Part shown: positions 17,359 to 25,725 of the stretch, piece after piece
Layout: every line of letters starts with the position of its first letter
Numbering within the stretch: position 1 is the stretch's first letter
Assembly: GCA_022013685.1 (NCBI GenBank)
Contig: JAKLPV010000224.1
Coordinates: 1 to 48,431 of the forward strand
Length of the DNA: 48,431 bases
Reading direction: 5' to 3'
DNA from: Anaerolineae bacterium
GTDB lineage: Bacteria; Chloroflexota; Anaerolineae; Anaerolineales; Villigracilaceae
Notes under the pieces: model-generated
What the model was told of the DNA's origin: nothing
The model's input: the letters and a program-made list of their open reading frames with translations, nothing else
Databases searched by the model: none
Position numbers and translations under genes: made by a program

Positions 17359-17787
17359 TTATTCGCCGTAAATGCGTGATGAAAAGTTTTTTAGGCCCAG
17401 GAATGTGCCAATTAGGAGTTCGCCCATGCCAACCAGGCCAAAAATGATGATGAGCAGGTTGCCCTCGCCTTTGACAACAGCCTGAGCAGGTTGCTCGGGC
17501 GGGTAGAGTACGGTAACTTTTTGTCCGATTTCGTAGGCGGGCGGGTACGAAGAGTGGTTGGACTGGAATTCAAACGAGCGTCCGCCCTGGGTGCGAAAGC
17601 GGACTATCGGCGCATAGGTTGTGCCTTCGCTGTCGCTGCTTTCGACCAGGCCAATGACGATGCCCTCGGTGGAAAGCCCGTTGCGCTCGAGGTTGGCCTG
17701 CTGGAAATACAGCCAGCCGGCGATCCCGCTCAGGGCCAGGCCGCTTAAAATGATGATTGCAACAACCAGTAAGTTTTTGTGGAGCAT
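17359..17787 (-). CDS. DUF3592-type membrane protein
   Basis: A 142-residue protein with an N-terminal helix (residues 6-28), an extracytoplasmic beta domain with TYAPIVRFRTQGGRSFEF and the YEIGQKVTVLYPPEQP motif, then a C-terminal helix (LLIIIFGLVGMGELLIGTFL). This is the DUF3592 pattern, common in Chloroflexota and often next to membrane enzymes. Function unknown; cotranscription with the hydrolase is likely. Confidence 0.8.
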   Translation of the reverse strand: MLHKNLLVVAIIILSGLALSGIAGWLYFQQANLERNGLSTEGIVIGLVESSDSEGTTYAPIVRFRTQGGRSFEFQSNHSSYPPAYEIGQKVTVLYPPEQPAQAVVKGEGNLLIIIFGLVGMGELLIGTFLGLKNFSSRIYGE

Positions 17788-17802
17788 ATGCGCCTCGCCG
17801 GA

Positions 17803-18054
17803 TTATCTCATATGTTGCTCTGGGTAAATGCCTTGTGCGGCTTCGTTTTTAAGCCGTTGCATGGTTTGGCTGGCGATTTCGACCTGCGCTGGTGTGATCA
17901 GATTTTTGGCCTGAGCCTCTTCAAATTCATCCCAATCCAACTCAAGTAGTGTGCCATTGGGAAAGCGCCAGACATCCAGGAAGAGATCCAGCATCGAATA
18001 ATTTTCGCCAAATGCCTCAATGGGCAGGCCAATATCAGAGTAATGACCAACCAA
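17803..18054 (-). pseudogene. DUF402-like protein, C-terminal part (frameshifted)
   Basis: The 83-residue reading has no good start of its own (TTG, no ribosome site). Its frame is open upstream through AAHEEEL, which joins naturally to the end of the preceding ORF. It contains GHYSDIGLPIEAF and DLFLDVWRFPNGTLLELDWD, the conserved DUF402 core, with acidic residues likely to bind a metal. Together with 18062-18307 it makes a normal protein of about 165 residues, so one base was lost or gained near 18062-18072. A sequencing or assembly error is quite possible. Confidence 0.7.
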
Positions 18055-18061
18055 CTCTTCC

Positions 18062-18307
18062 TCATGGGCTGCGAAATTCGAGCAGGTTGAAATTTTCTGA
18101 AAAATGATAGACCTTGCGAATACTGCGAATGCTCTGGCCGGGTTGAATCAGTCCCTGTTTTTGCAGGGCGTGTTCGAGACGGGCGCTGACGTCGGCTGGC
18201 AGGGTTTTGAAGGTCACCAGTTGCTTTTCATCCACGCTGACCAGTTCTTCTTCGTAGACGGTCAGCTCTTTGCCAGGGCGATGGTAGAAAATATTGACAG
18301 TGCTCAT
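18062..18307 (-). pseudogene. DUF402-like protein, N-terminal part (frameshifted)
   Basis: This 81-residue frame starts MSTVNIFYHRPGKELTVYEE and ends NLLEFRSP at a TGA. DUF402 proteins usually begin with a strand region carrying a YxRPGK-like sequence and continue into a GxYxDI motif, which is found only in the next frame (17803-18054). The break occurs at a CGCAGCCC context. If the frame is repaired, the gene would sit in a run of minus-strand genes with DUF3592 downstream and DUF4013 upstream. DUF402 members are often nucleotide phosphatases, but this cannot be assumed here. Confidence 0.7.
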
Positions 18308-18357
18308 GGATTCTCTTTTTCAGGGCGGGCGGCTATTCAGAGAAAGCTCCGGTCGAT

Positions 18358-19101
18358 TTATTCCTGAACGGCATCAACCGCGGCGGCCAGTTTCAACTGT
18401 CCCTCGCGGTAGGCCTGGGCGGCCAGCAGTTCAGGCACCAGGATCATATAGAACATAACCACAGGCATCAAGAGGGGCAAAAGGCAGATTAAAATAATGG
18501 TGAATATCAAGATTTGCATTCCGATACTGTACAGAAATGAGATCGCAAAGGTCATCAGGATGACAACGAAAAACCCGCCAAGGTTGATGCGCAGAATCGG
18601 CCACCATGCGCGAAATTCAAAACCGGCGGTAAATCTGCGTTTGATTACAGCGTGAATGGCTGCCGGGTAAGAAATGATGGAACTGACGATTCCCAGGGGC
18701 AGGACGAGACACATGGTCGCGCCTAAAATTAGGAGCAGGATTGGGAAAAGGGTATTCATTGTATTGGTATCATCCTGGAGAATCATCACCATCATCCCCA
18801 CCCAATATATTCCCAGGCCTGTGAACATAATCAGTATCGCTGGCAGGCTAATGACGAGCTTGACCCCGTAAAGGCGCAAGCCATCAATAAACATTTCATT
18901 CAGGTCATCCCAGGCGGGCATGGAAGGGGCCTCGCCTTCAGCGACTTTTCTAATGATTTTGGCGATGTAGCCATAAGCGATGATGGAAGGCAGCAGCGGG
19001 ATGAAAAAGGTGGCAAGCATCACCAGGCATCCGAGCAGGAAGTTCTTGCGTGATTCGGCGCTGTTAAAAGGAAAGGTGAGTATTTCTCCGAGGTTGGACA
19101 T
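18358..19101 (-). CDS. DUF4013-type polytopic membrane protein
   Basis: A 247-residue protein with about six hydrophobic segments. The motif EGEAPSMPAWDDLNEMFIDG, which lies between the first helix pair and the next helix, is the signature of DUF4013 proteins. The start at 19101 has a good ribosome site (GGAGAAA). The role is unknown. It follows the GH31 gene on the same strand after about 100 bp. Confidence 0.85.
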   Translation of the reverse strand: MSNLGEILTFPFNSAESRKNFLLGCLVMLATFFIPLLPSIIAYGYIAKIIRKVAEGEAPSMPAWDDLNEMFIDGLRLYGVKLVISLPAILIMFTGLGIYWVGMMVMILQDDTNTMNTLFPILLLILGATMCLVLPLGIVSSIISYPAAIHAVIKRRFTAGFEFRAWWPILRINLGGFFVVILMTFAISFLYSIGMQILIFTIILICLLPLLMPVVMFYMILVPELLAAQAYREGQLKLAAAVDAVQE

Positions 19102-19201
19102 GTTTTCTCCATGGTGTATTGCAGATCATGATGTGGCGCAAAATTCCATAATGATTTTAGCGCTAAATTGGGGATCAGGCGATGAAAGGGATTTCCATTG
19201 A

Positions 19202-21469
19202 TCAAGGCAGAAGTTTTTTAGCTTCCAGCTTTTGAACGAAATCTTCACCCCAGGGCGAACCTTTGACGTAGAACACGCCCGGCTGGCCGATGGGCGCGGG
19301 CACGCTGACGGTTTGCTCGCCCTGGTAGGTTTTCCCGCTCCAGACGTGAACCCATTCTCCAGCGGGCAGGTAGAGCGTGACTTCGCTTGCGCCCTCATCG
19401 GTGACCGGGGCGATCATGAAGTCTGCGCCGAGCATGAACTGCTCGGATGTGATCTTCCAGGTTTGGGGGTCGTCCGGGTAGTGGATGAAGGGATGGCGCA
19501 CGACCGGCAGCCCGCTTTCAGCGGCCTCTGCGATCAGGGTCTTGCGGTACTCGAACAGGGCGGTGAAAATCTTCGACCAGCGCGCGAAGGCGTCCAGGGT
19601 TTCGTCGTCGCTGTAGAACTGGGCATTATTCTCAGGCTGGTTGCCCTCGTGGGTGCGGAAGATTGTTGTGAAGGCGTTCAGCTCCATCCAGCGCAGTAAC
19701 AGCTCTTTCGAGCGGTGGTAATTTTTGAGCGGGTTGGTGATGGTAGTGTAGCCGCCGATGTCGCTGTGGTTGTAAGCCATGCCTGAAAGTCCGCCGCTGT
19801 TCAGCCCGGTCACGGCACTCTTGATACCATCTTCGGCGCTCCATGAGACCATCTGGTCGCCGGCCCAGAAAAGGGTCGAAAAGCGCACTGAATTGGTGTA
19901 TCCGGCCCGGCTGAAGAAGACCAGTTCTTTGTCTGAATTGTTTTCCACGATTGCGCGGTTAATCGATGCCCAGCCGACCGGCCAGCGGTTGTGCAGGATG
20001 GGCGCAGATGCCGCGTTTGCACTTGAAACGACCGCGTCATAGGGCAGCGATTCGCCGAAGTCAGCCATCCAACCCGAAGCGCCAGCGCCGAGAACGTTGT
20101 CCTCGATGATGCCCAGCAGCCAGTATACGGCCTGCGGGTTGGTCAGGTCTATCATGCCGTATTTGAAGCTGGTATTGAGCACCAGGTAGGGTTCGCCCTG
20201 CTGATTTTTGACCAGGTAGCCATTTTCGACGGCTTCCTGGAAAAGGTTGCGGCGCGCGTTTGGTTTTTCGGACACATCCACCACATACGGGTTGAGATAG
20301 ACCATGACACGGATGTTGCTCTCGTTTAGGTCGCTGACCATTTCGTCCCAGCCAGGGTAACGCTCGTAATCCACTTCCCAGTTCCACCACAGTTGCTTGC
20401 CAAAGGATGTGCTGCGCTGGCCGACCCAATCTTGCAGCCAGAAGGCGCTGATGGGCGTCCCGCGTTCTTCCAACTCTCCCCAGACCTGGTGGACTTTATC
20501 TGTGCCGCCCTGCATCCCCACGATGGCCCCGGAGTGGATCCAATCGGGCAGGGCTTTCATCCGTCCGCTGAATTGGGTGTACTGCTGGATAATTTCTGCC
20601 GGGCTGTCGCCGTCGAAAACGCTGGCGACGATGGTGCCGCCGAAAGCCATTACCTGCACCCGGTCTGCCTGGCGCAGGTCAAACTGACTGTAACCGTCAT
20701 TCTGGAGCAGGATCGCGCGCATCTGGTTGGTCATATAAAATGGGATTGGCATATAAGTGCTGAAGGCGTTGCCGCCCGCGCCGCCATTGGTCAGGTTTGC
20801 GCCGGTGGTGATCGGCTCTTCGCCGCGCCCAACGCCCTGCTCGCTGACCCAGATGGGCACTTTCTTGCCCTTCATATCGAAATAGGTGAACTGTTCGCCA
20901 AAACCGAAAAAGTGTTCCCCTGCGTTACTGGCGTAGGTCAGGAAAATTCGATTGAACTTATCAGCGGGCTGAAAGTTTTGCGGGTCTTGCAGCCAAAGGC
21001 TGATGTCGATGGTGCTGGGCTGATCGCCGGGAGCAAAATATAAATTATAGAGCACCGTTTCGCCGTTGTTGCAGAATAAGCGCCCGCTCAAGGTCATGGC
21101 CTGGTTTGCTGTATCGTCTGAAATCATTTCCACGCGCTGGTTTGGGCAGACCACTTGCAGGTTTTCCTCGAAAAAGAACATGCCGCGCTGTTCTGTAACA
21201 GTTTCCTTGCCAAGCGCCGCGCCGACAAAGGCTTGCCCGGCGACAGTTTCCCACAGGATTTTTCCGTCCTGATTGCGAATGGTTAATTGGCCGCCGTTCT
21301 CAGATTGCCACACAGCTTGATAATTGCCAACTTGTGAAATTCCTGTTGGCGCGAAAGGTTCGACAATCGTCAGCGCGCCGCGCAGTATGGCGTTTTCGGG
21401 CCGAATCAGTCCCGCCAGAAAATAACCGGCCAACAATACAGCCACCAACAGGGTAAGAATGCGTTTCAT
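19202..21469 (-). CDS. Exported GH31 alpha-glycosidase, sulfoquinovosidase-like
   Basis: With the ATG at 21469 (ribosome site GGGAGAGG) the protein has 755 residues and begins with a signal sequence or anchor, MKRILTLLVAVLLAGYFLAG. The longer frame from 21544 runs into the ybaK end and lacks a ribosome site. The GH31 nucleophile is D470 in WMADFGE and the acid/base is D538 in WAGDQ; HSDIGGYTT and the C-terminal beta domains are present. Overall wording is very like E. coli YihQ sulfoquinovosidase. Of the sulfonate-binding residues, Gln346 and Trp362 are kept, but the Arg position is Gln359, so the true substrate is uncertain. No other sulfoquinovose gene is near. Confidence 0.87.
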   Translation of the reverse strand: MKRILTLLVAVLLAGYFLAGLIRPENAILRGALTIVEPFAPTGISQVGNYQAVWQSENGGQLTIRNQDGKILWETVAGQAFVGAALGKETVTEQRGMFFFEENLQVVCPNQRVEMISDDTANQAMTLSGRLFCNNGETVLYNLYFAPGDQPSTIDISLWLQDPQNFQPADKFNRIFLTYASNAGEHFFGFGEQFTYFDMKGKKVPIWVSEQGVGRGEEPITTGANLTNGGAGGNAFSTYMPIPFYMTNQMRAILLQNDGYSQFDLRQADRVQVMAFGGTIVASVFDGDSPAEIIQQYTQFSGRMKALPDWIHSGAIVGMQGGTDKVHQVWGELEERGTPISAFWLQDWVGQRSTSFGKQLWWNWEVDYERYPGWDEMVSDLNESNIRVMVYLNPYVVDVSEKPNARRNLFQEAVENGYLVKNQQGEPYLVLNTSFKYGMIDLTNPQAVYWLLGIIEDNVLGAGASGWMADFGESLPYDAVVSSANAASAPILHNRWPVGWASINRAIVENNSDKELVFFSRAGYTNSVRFSTLFWAGDQMVSWSAEDGIKSAVTGLNSGGLSGMAYNHSDIGGYTTITNPLKNYHRSKELLLRWMELNAFTTIFRTHEGNQPENNAQFYSDDETLDAFARWSKIFTALFEYRKTLIAEAAESGLPVVRHPFIHYPDDPQTWKITSEQFMLGADFMIAPVTDEGASEVTLYLPAGEWVHVWSGKTYQGEQTVSVPAPIGQPGVFYVKGSPWGEDFVQKLEAKKLLP

Positions 21470-21506
21470 GAACCTCTCCCAGGGAAAAAAGATACCAAAT
21501 TGTACC

Positions 21507-21992
21507 TTACGTGCGCGGGCTGCTGTTTCGTCCGATAGGCGCAAAGCGCGCGCCGGTCAGATGCGCCAGGTCGGCGGGCGACAGGCGAATGTTCAAGCCG
21601 CGCTGGCCACCGGAGATGTGGATTTCGGCCTGATTCTGTGCTGAAGAATCGATCAGCACCTGAAAGCCTTTGTTGATCAGCGCCAGCGGCGAGATGCCTC
21701 CGGCTTGCAGGCCAGTCAGCGCTTCGGCCTCTTTCTCGGTTGGGAGATGGACTTTCTTCTCCCCAAGGGCGGTAGCCAACTGTTTCAAGTCGACCTCGTC
21801 CGCGCCGGAGATGATCGCCAGGATGGGCTTGCCGCGCTCGCGTTTGACCACGATGGTTTTGTAGATGATTTCAAGCGGCGTACCCAGGAAGGAGGCTGTT
21901 CCATCTGCGCCCAGTTTGTTGGCGGGGGTCTCGAAGGCGGTGTACTTGACCTTGTGCGCATCCAGGTAACGGGTGACATTGTTTGTGACCAT
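21507..21992 (-). CDS. ybaK: YbaK/EbsC-type Cys-tRNA(Pro) deacylase
   Basis: A 161-residue trans-editing protein that hydrolyses Cys-tRNA(Pro) made by prolyl-tRNA synthetase. It shows the family pattern: an N-terminal YLDAHKVKYTAFE strand-helix, the active-site lysine region IYKTIVVKRERGKP, the EVDLKQLATALGEKKVHLPT block and GLQAGGISPLAL. Length matches the family. It is a single gene between a terminator and the GH31 gene. Confidence 0.93.
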   Translation of the reverse strand: MVTNNVTRYLDAHKVKYTAFETPANKLGADGTASFLGTPLEIIYKTIVVKRERGKPILAIISGADEVDLKQLATALGEKKVHLPTEKEAEALTGLQAGGISPLALINKGFQVLIDSSAQNQAEIHISGGQRGLNIRLSPADLAHLTGARFAPIGRNSSPRT

Positions 21993-22020
21993 AACACTCT
22001 CCCAGCGTGATTATAGCCAA

Positions 22021-22057
22021 AAACAAAACGGATGAGTCAAACTCATCCGTTTTGTTT
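22021..22057. terminator. Terminator between focA-like gene and ybaK
   Basis: A perfect long stem AAACAAAACGGATGAGT / ACTCATCCGTTTTGTTT with loop CAA. It terminates the formate/nitrite channel gene on the minus strand. Confidence 0.9.
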
Positions 22058-22081
22058 TCCTTGAAATCTTATGCAGGGTTG

Positions 22082-22933
22082 TTAGCTGGTCTTGCGATTG
22101 TAGATGAACCAATAGACCAGGCCTACCATGAGCGCGCCGCCAATGATATTGCCAATGGTGACAGGAAGCAGGTTGGCGACGAAGAAATTTCCCCAGGTCA
22201 GGTTCGGGAAATCTGCGGCAGTTTTGCCGATCAGTTCGAAGAATTTGGGGCTGCCGAAATCTTTGATGAACAGACCGATCGGGATGAAATACATGTTGGC
22301 AATGCTGTGCTCAAAACCGGCGGCGACGAAACATGCAATTGGGGGAATGATCGCCAGAATTTTGTCGGTAGTTGTGCGGGCGCTGTAGCACATCCAGACA
22401 GCCATGCAAACCAGGGCGTTACACATGATGCCCAAGGCTAAAGCTTCCATGAAGGTAAGATTGACTTTGGCGTTTGCGATATTGAGTGCTGCCAGACCGA
22501 TAGAACCCTTACCGAACATATATTGTCCGCCCACAAAAACAAGCAATGCAGTCAGAACTGAGCCAACAAAGTTTCCGAGATAGACAATACCCCAGTTACG
22601 CAAAAGCTGGGATAAGGTAACTTTTTTGCTGGCGAAAGCCATGGTAATTAGGGCGTTGCCGGTGAAGAGTTCTGCTCCACCAACAACCACGAGAATAAGG
22701 CCAATGGTGAAAACAAAGCCAATAAGCAGGCGAGCTACGCCATAGGGTAAGTCTCCGCTTCCAGCTGCGGCGGTAGTGGCGAAAATGGCGCCAATACCAA
22801 TGAATGCGCCAGCCAGAATGGCCATCAGGAACATATTGGTTGCATTCATGGTTGCCTTTTTAACGCCGATGTCTTCAGCTTTGGCAGCCATCGCAGGCGG
22901 GAGCAGGGAGTCAAACGAAATTTGGTCAGTCAT
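22082..22933 (-). CDS. focA: Formate/nitrite channel (FNT family)
   Basis: A 283-residue integral membrane protein with six helices. It shows FNT landmarks: GAFIGIGAIF in helix 1, GAELFTGNALI in the central half-helix, NWGIVYLGNFVGS, and the second half-site GFEHSIANMYFIPIGL with its central His. FNT pentamers move formate, nitrite or hydrosulfide. The specific ion cannot be read from the sequence, and no pyruvate formate-lyase or nitrite reductase gene is adjacent. A good ribosome site (GAGGAGA) precedes the ATG. Confidence 0.92.
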   Translation of the reverse strand: MTDQISFDSLLPPAMAAKAEDIGVKKATMNATNMFLMAILAGAFIGIGAIFATTAAAGSGDLPYGVARLLIGFVFTIGLILVVVGGAELFTGNALITMAFASKKVTLSQLLRNWGIVYLGNFVGSVLTALLVFVGGQYMFGKGSIGLAALNIANAKVNLTFMEALALGIMCNALVCMAVWMCYSARTTTDKILAIIPPIACFVAAGFEHSIANMYFIPIGLFIKDFGSPKFFELIGKTAADFPNLTWGNFFVANLLPVTIGNIIGGALMVGLVYWFIYNRKTS

Positions 22934-23238
22934 GTTTACTTCTCCTCATGTAAAATTCTTATTTGGTTGATTTTTGAACAACATATCAAAACATCAGGGG
23001 CGAGATACTTGCTTTGGGCCGAGCCTCCTTGTCAACAGTGTTAGTCTGTTAAAATCTCAAGCTAAAGGGTACATTTATTTTACTTTTATATAGAGTATGA
23101 AAAATCCTGTTTATATGTGATGAATGTCACAAATCGTGATTATGACAATTGATTGATAAACAAAAATGGCTTCCCTTTCATGTTTGACTAGACAAGTATC
23201 GGGGTGTAAAATTGCCCAATCTCACATAAGGTTGTCCT
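22934..23238. promoter_or_regulatory. Divergent promoter region between focA-like gene and purL
   Basis: This 305-bp region contains no gene. It holds a perfect CRP/FNR-superfamily type palindrome TGTGA-TGAATG-TCACA at 23116-23131. It lies 182 bp from the focA-like start and 107 bp from the purL start, and 52 bp upstream of the purL -35 element. AT-rich tracts flank it on the focA side. Confidence 0.7.
23184..23212 (+). promoter_or_regulatory. Sigma-A promoter of the purine operon
   Basis: -35 TTGACT at 23184-23189, a 17-bp spacer and -10 TAAAAT at 23207-23212, placing the transcript start about 20 bp before the purL ATG. Confidence 0.85.
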
Positions 23239-25725
23239 ATGCCAATTTACCGCTTTGTAGCCACATTTACGCATCATGACCCGCGCTCGGCTGGATTTTT
23301 ATCTGACGCACGTGCATTGGGGTTCCATGATCTGCAACGCATTAAGTGCCAGGATTTGTATTTCATCGAGGGCCAATTGTCGCAAGAAGAAATGCAGCAA
23401 TTGGCCCTCAAACTTTTAAGCGACCCGGTAACGCAAAATGTTGAAAGTTCCGTGTTGAAGGTTGAGCGAAATCTTTCAACGTCCCAACCTTCAACGTTTA
23501 CCACGCTGGAAGTCGCCTATCGACCCGGTGTGACCGATCCGGTGGCCGAGCAACTCGTCCGCGCGGCGCACGAGTTGGGCTTTAGGGGTGTGGTGCGCGC
23601 GGCAACCGGTTTAAGGTTTAACGTTGAGGGTTTGGATGCAGGGCAAGTCAATAAACTTGCTCGCCAACTCCTGGTGAATAATGTCATCCAGCATTGGGCG
23701 CTTGGCGAAATTGTGCCGTCCTTCCCTGAAGAAGCCCAGGCCAGCGGCGAAGTGGAAATCATTCCCATCCGCTCCGCATCTGCCGAAGAACTTTTGTCCG
23801 TTTCGTCAACTCGCCGTGCTGCCCTTGACCTGGCAGAGATGCAGGCCATTCAGGCTTACTTCCGCAAGGCCCAGCGTGAGCCCACCGATGTGGAGTTCGA
23901 GACCATTGCCCAAACCTGGAGCGAGCATTGTGTGCATAAGACATTCAAGGCGCGCGTGGTAATTAGTAATTTGGTAATTGGTAATTACCAATCCAATCCC
24001 CAATCTCCATTACCCAATTACCCTCCCGAAGTCGATTCAATCATCAAAACTTATCTCAAAGCCGCTACCGATAAAATCAACGCCCCCTGGGTTATCTCCG
24101 CTTTTGTGGATAATGCCGGGATCATCGACTTTGACGACGAGTTTGAGATTTCGTTCAAGGTTGAGACGCACAATCACCCCTCCGCCATCGAACCGTTTGG
24201 CGGCGCGAATACCGGCGTCGGCGGCGTCATTCGTGATGTGATCGGGGTCTCGGCCAAGCCGATTGCCGCCACCGACATTCTCTGTTTTGGTCCGCAAGAC
24301 ATGAACCCCGACAGCCTGCCCGAAGGCGTTTTGCATCCGCGCCGCATCCAGAGCGGAGTGGTGGCGGGGGTGCAGGATTACGGCAACAAAATCGGCATCC
24401 CGACTGTCAACGGGGCAATTCTCTACGATGAAGGTTACACCGCCAATCCGCTCGTCTTTTGCGGTTGTGTTGGCATCGCCCCGAAGGGCAAACATCGCAA
24501 AACCCCGCAGCCCGGCGATCGGGTGATCGTCCTGGGCGGCCGCACCGGGCGCGATGGCTTGCGCGGCGCGACCTTCTCTTCTATGACCATGGACGCCCAG
24601 ACTGGCGAAGTCTCGGGCGCGTCAGTTCAGATTGGCGACCCGATCACCGAAAAAGGGCTGATCGATGTCATCACTCGCGCCCGCGATTTGGGGCTGTACA
24701 ATGACATCACCGATTGCGGCGCGGGCGGATTGTCCTCCGCCGCGGGCGAGATGGCTTCCGTTATCGGCGCAGATATCGAGCTGCAAAATGTACGCTTGAA
24801 ATACCCCGGCCTGGCCCCCTGGGAGATCTGGCTCTCCGAAGCACAGGAGCGCATGGTGCTGGCTGTTGCGCCGGAGGAACTCGCTGTGCTGCAAGATCTG
24901 TGCGACACCTTCGACACTGAACTGACCGACATCGGCGCAATCACCGGTGACATGCGGCTTGTAGTGCGTTATGGCGGCAAGATCGTCCTCGAGTTGGAAA
25001 ATGAGTTTCTACACGAGGGCATTCCGCAACGGCAGCTGGAAGCGGTAATTGGTAATTCGGTAATTGGTAATTACCAATCGCCAATTACCAATCCCCAATT
25101 ACCAGACCGGCTCATGGCCCTGCTCTCCTCCCCCAACATTGCCAGCAAAGCGGCCACCATCCGCATCTACGATCATGAAGTGCAGGGCGGGACGGTCGTC
25201 AAGCCCCTGACCGGCGTCGAAGCGGATGCACCCTCAGACGCGGCAGTGCTCAAACCCATTGGCACGAAAGGCAAAAAAGGCATCGTGCTTTCCAACGGTA
25301 TCAACCCCGAATACGGCAAGCGTGATGCCTATAAAATGGCGCTCTCGGTCATCGACGAAGCCATCCGCAATGCGGTTGCTGTCGGCGCGGACCCTGGCCG
25401 GATAGCCATCCTGGACAACTTTTGCTGGGGCGACCCGTTGCGCCCCGAGACACTCGGCACGCTGGTCGAAGCCTGCCGCGGCTGCCACGATGGCGCGCTG
25501 CTTTTTGGCACGCCCTTCATCAGCGGCAAAGACTCGCTCAACAATGAGTACCTCGGCACCGACGGTCTGCGCCATTCCATCCCGCCGACCCTGCTCATCT
25601 CGGCCCTCGGCATCATCGATGATGTTAATACCGCCATCACCATGGATTTAAAGGCCCCCGGCAACGCTCTTTACCTCATCGGCCAATTACCGATACCCAA
25701 TTACCCCGTCCCCGATGTTCCCTAA
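23239..25725 (+). CDS. purL: Phosphoribosylformylglycinamidine synthase (PurL), truncated by in-frame TAA
   Basis: PurL makes FGAM from FGAR, ATP and ammonia from PurQ. Residues 1-75 and about 90-170 are two tandem PurS-like domains, as in the fused PurL type. QTWSEHCVHKTF and KVETHNHPSAIEPFGG then mark the ATP/FGAR region, with DCGAGGLSSAAGEM and YDHEVQGGTV further on. The frame stops at TAA 25723-25725 after 828 residues, before the conserved CHDLSEGGL block, which follows in the same frame. The gene also contains in-frame insertions derived from intergenic repeats at 23439-23497, 23958-24022, 25044-25104 and 25682-25706. It is first in the purL-purQ-purC-purE operon. Confidence 0.93.
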   Translation: MPIYRFVATFTHHDPRSAGFLSDARALGFHDLQRIKCQDLYFIEGQLSQEEMQQLALKLLSDPVTQNVESSVLKVERNLSTSQPSTFTTLEVAYRPGVTDPVAEQLVRAAHELGFRGVVRAATGLRFNVEGLDAGQVNKLARQLLVNNVIQHWALGEIVPSFPEEAQASGEVEIIPIRSASAEELLSVSSTRRAALDLAEMQAIQAYFRKAQREPTDVEFETIAQTWSEHCVHKTFKARVVISNLVIGNYQSNPQSPLPNYPPEVDSIIKTYLKAATDKINAPWVISAFVDNAGIIDFDDEFEISFKVETHNHPSAIEPFGGANTGVGGVIRDVIGVSAKPIAATDILCFGPQDMNPDSLPEGVLHPRRIQSGVVAGVQDYGNKIGIPTVNGAILYDEGYTANPLVFCGCVGIAPKGKHRKTPQPGDRVIVLGGRTGRDGLRGATFSSMTMDAQTGEVSGASVQIGDPITEKGLIDVITRARDLGLYNDITDCGAGGLSSAAGEMASVIGADIELQNVRLKYPGLAPWEIWLSEAQERMVLAVAPEELAVLQDLCDTFDTELTDIGAITGDMRLVVRYGGKIVLELENEFLHEGIPQRQLEAVIGNSVIGNYQSPITNPQLPDRLMALLSSPNIASKAATIRIYDHEVQGGTVVKPLTGVEADAPSDAAVLKPIGTKGKKGIVLSNGINPEYGKRDAYKMALSVIDEAIRNAVAVGADPGRIAILDNFCWGDPLRPETLGTLVEACRGCHDGALLFGTPFISGKDSLNNEYLGTDGLRHSIPPTLLISALGIIDDVNTAITMDLKAPGNALYLIGQLPIPNYPVPDVP
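23439..23497 (+). repeat. GTTGAA-type heptamer repeat inside purL
   Basis: Units such as GTTGAAG GTTGAGC at 23454-23467 face an inverted arm (TTTCAACG...CAACCTTCAACG) at 23472-23497. The segment is read in frame as NVESSVLKVERNLSTSQPST between the two PurS-like domains. The same type of repeat is intergenic at 27067, 29261 and 44543. Confidence 0.8.
23958..24022 (+). repeat. GGTAATT heptamer inverted repeat inside purL, copy 1
   Basis: GGTAATT-type units run into their inverse (TTACCAATC...CAATTACC), a degenerate palindrome with 7-base periodicity. Translated in frame it gives NLVIGNYQSNPQSPLPNYPP, an insertion not expected in PurL. Confidence 0.85.
25044..25104 (+). repeat. GGTAATT heptamer inverted repeat inside purL, copy 2
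   Basis: The same repeat as at 23958-24022, read in frame as VIGNSVIGNYQSPITNPQLP. The near-identical peptides from two places in one gene show that the DNA repeat, not the protein, is the conserved unit. Confidence 0.87.
25682..25706 (+). repeat. Half copy of the GGTAATT repeat just before the purL stop
   Basis: Only the right arm (GCCAATTACC...CCAATTACC) is present, read as GQLPIPNYP. It stands where PurL proteins normally continue with a Gly-rich loop, and the in-frame TAA follows 17 bp later. Confidence 0.75.

Noticed and set aside
21470..21544. 25-residue extension of the GH31 protein
   Set aside because: It overlaps the end of ybaK, is not signal-like, and the ATG at 21469 with GGGAGAGG begins exactly at a signal peptide.
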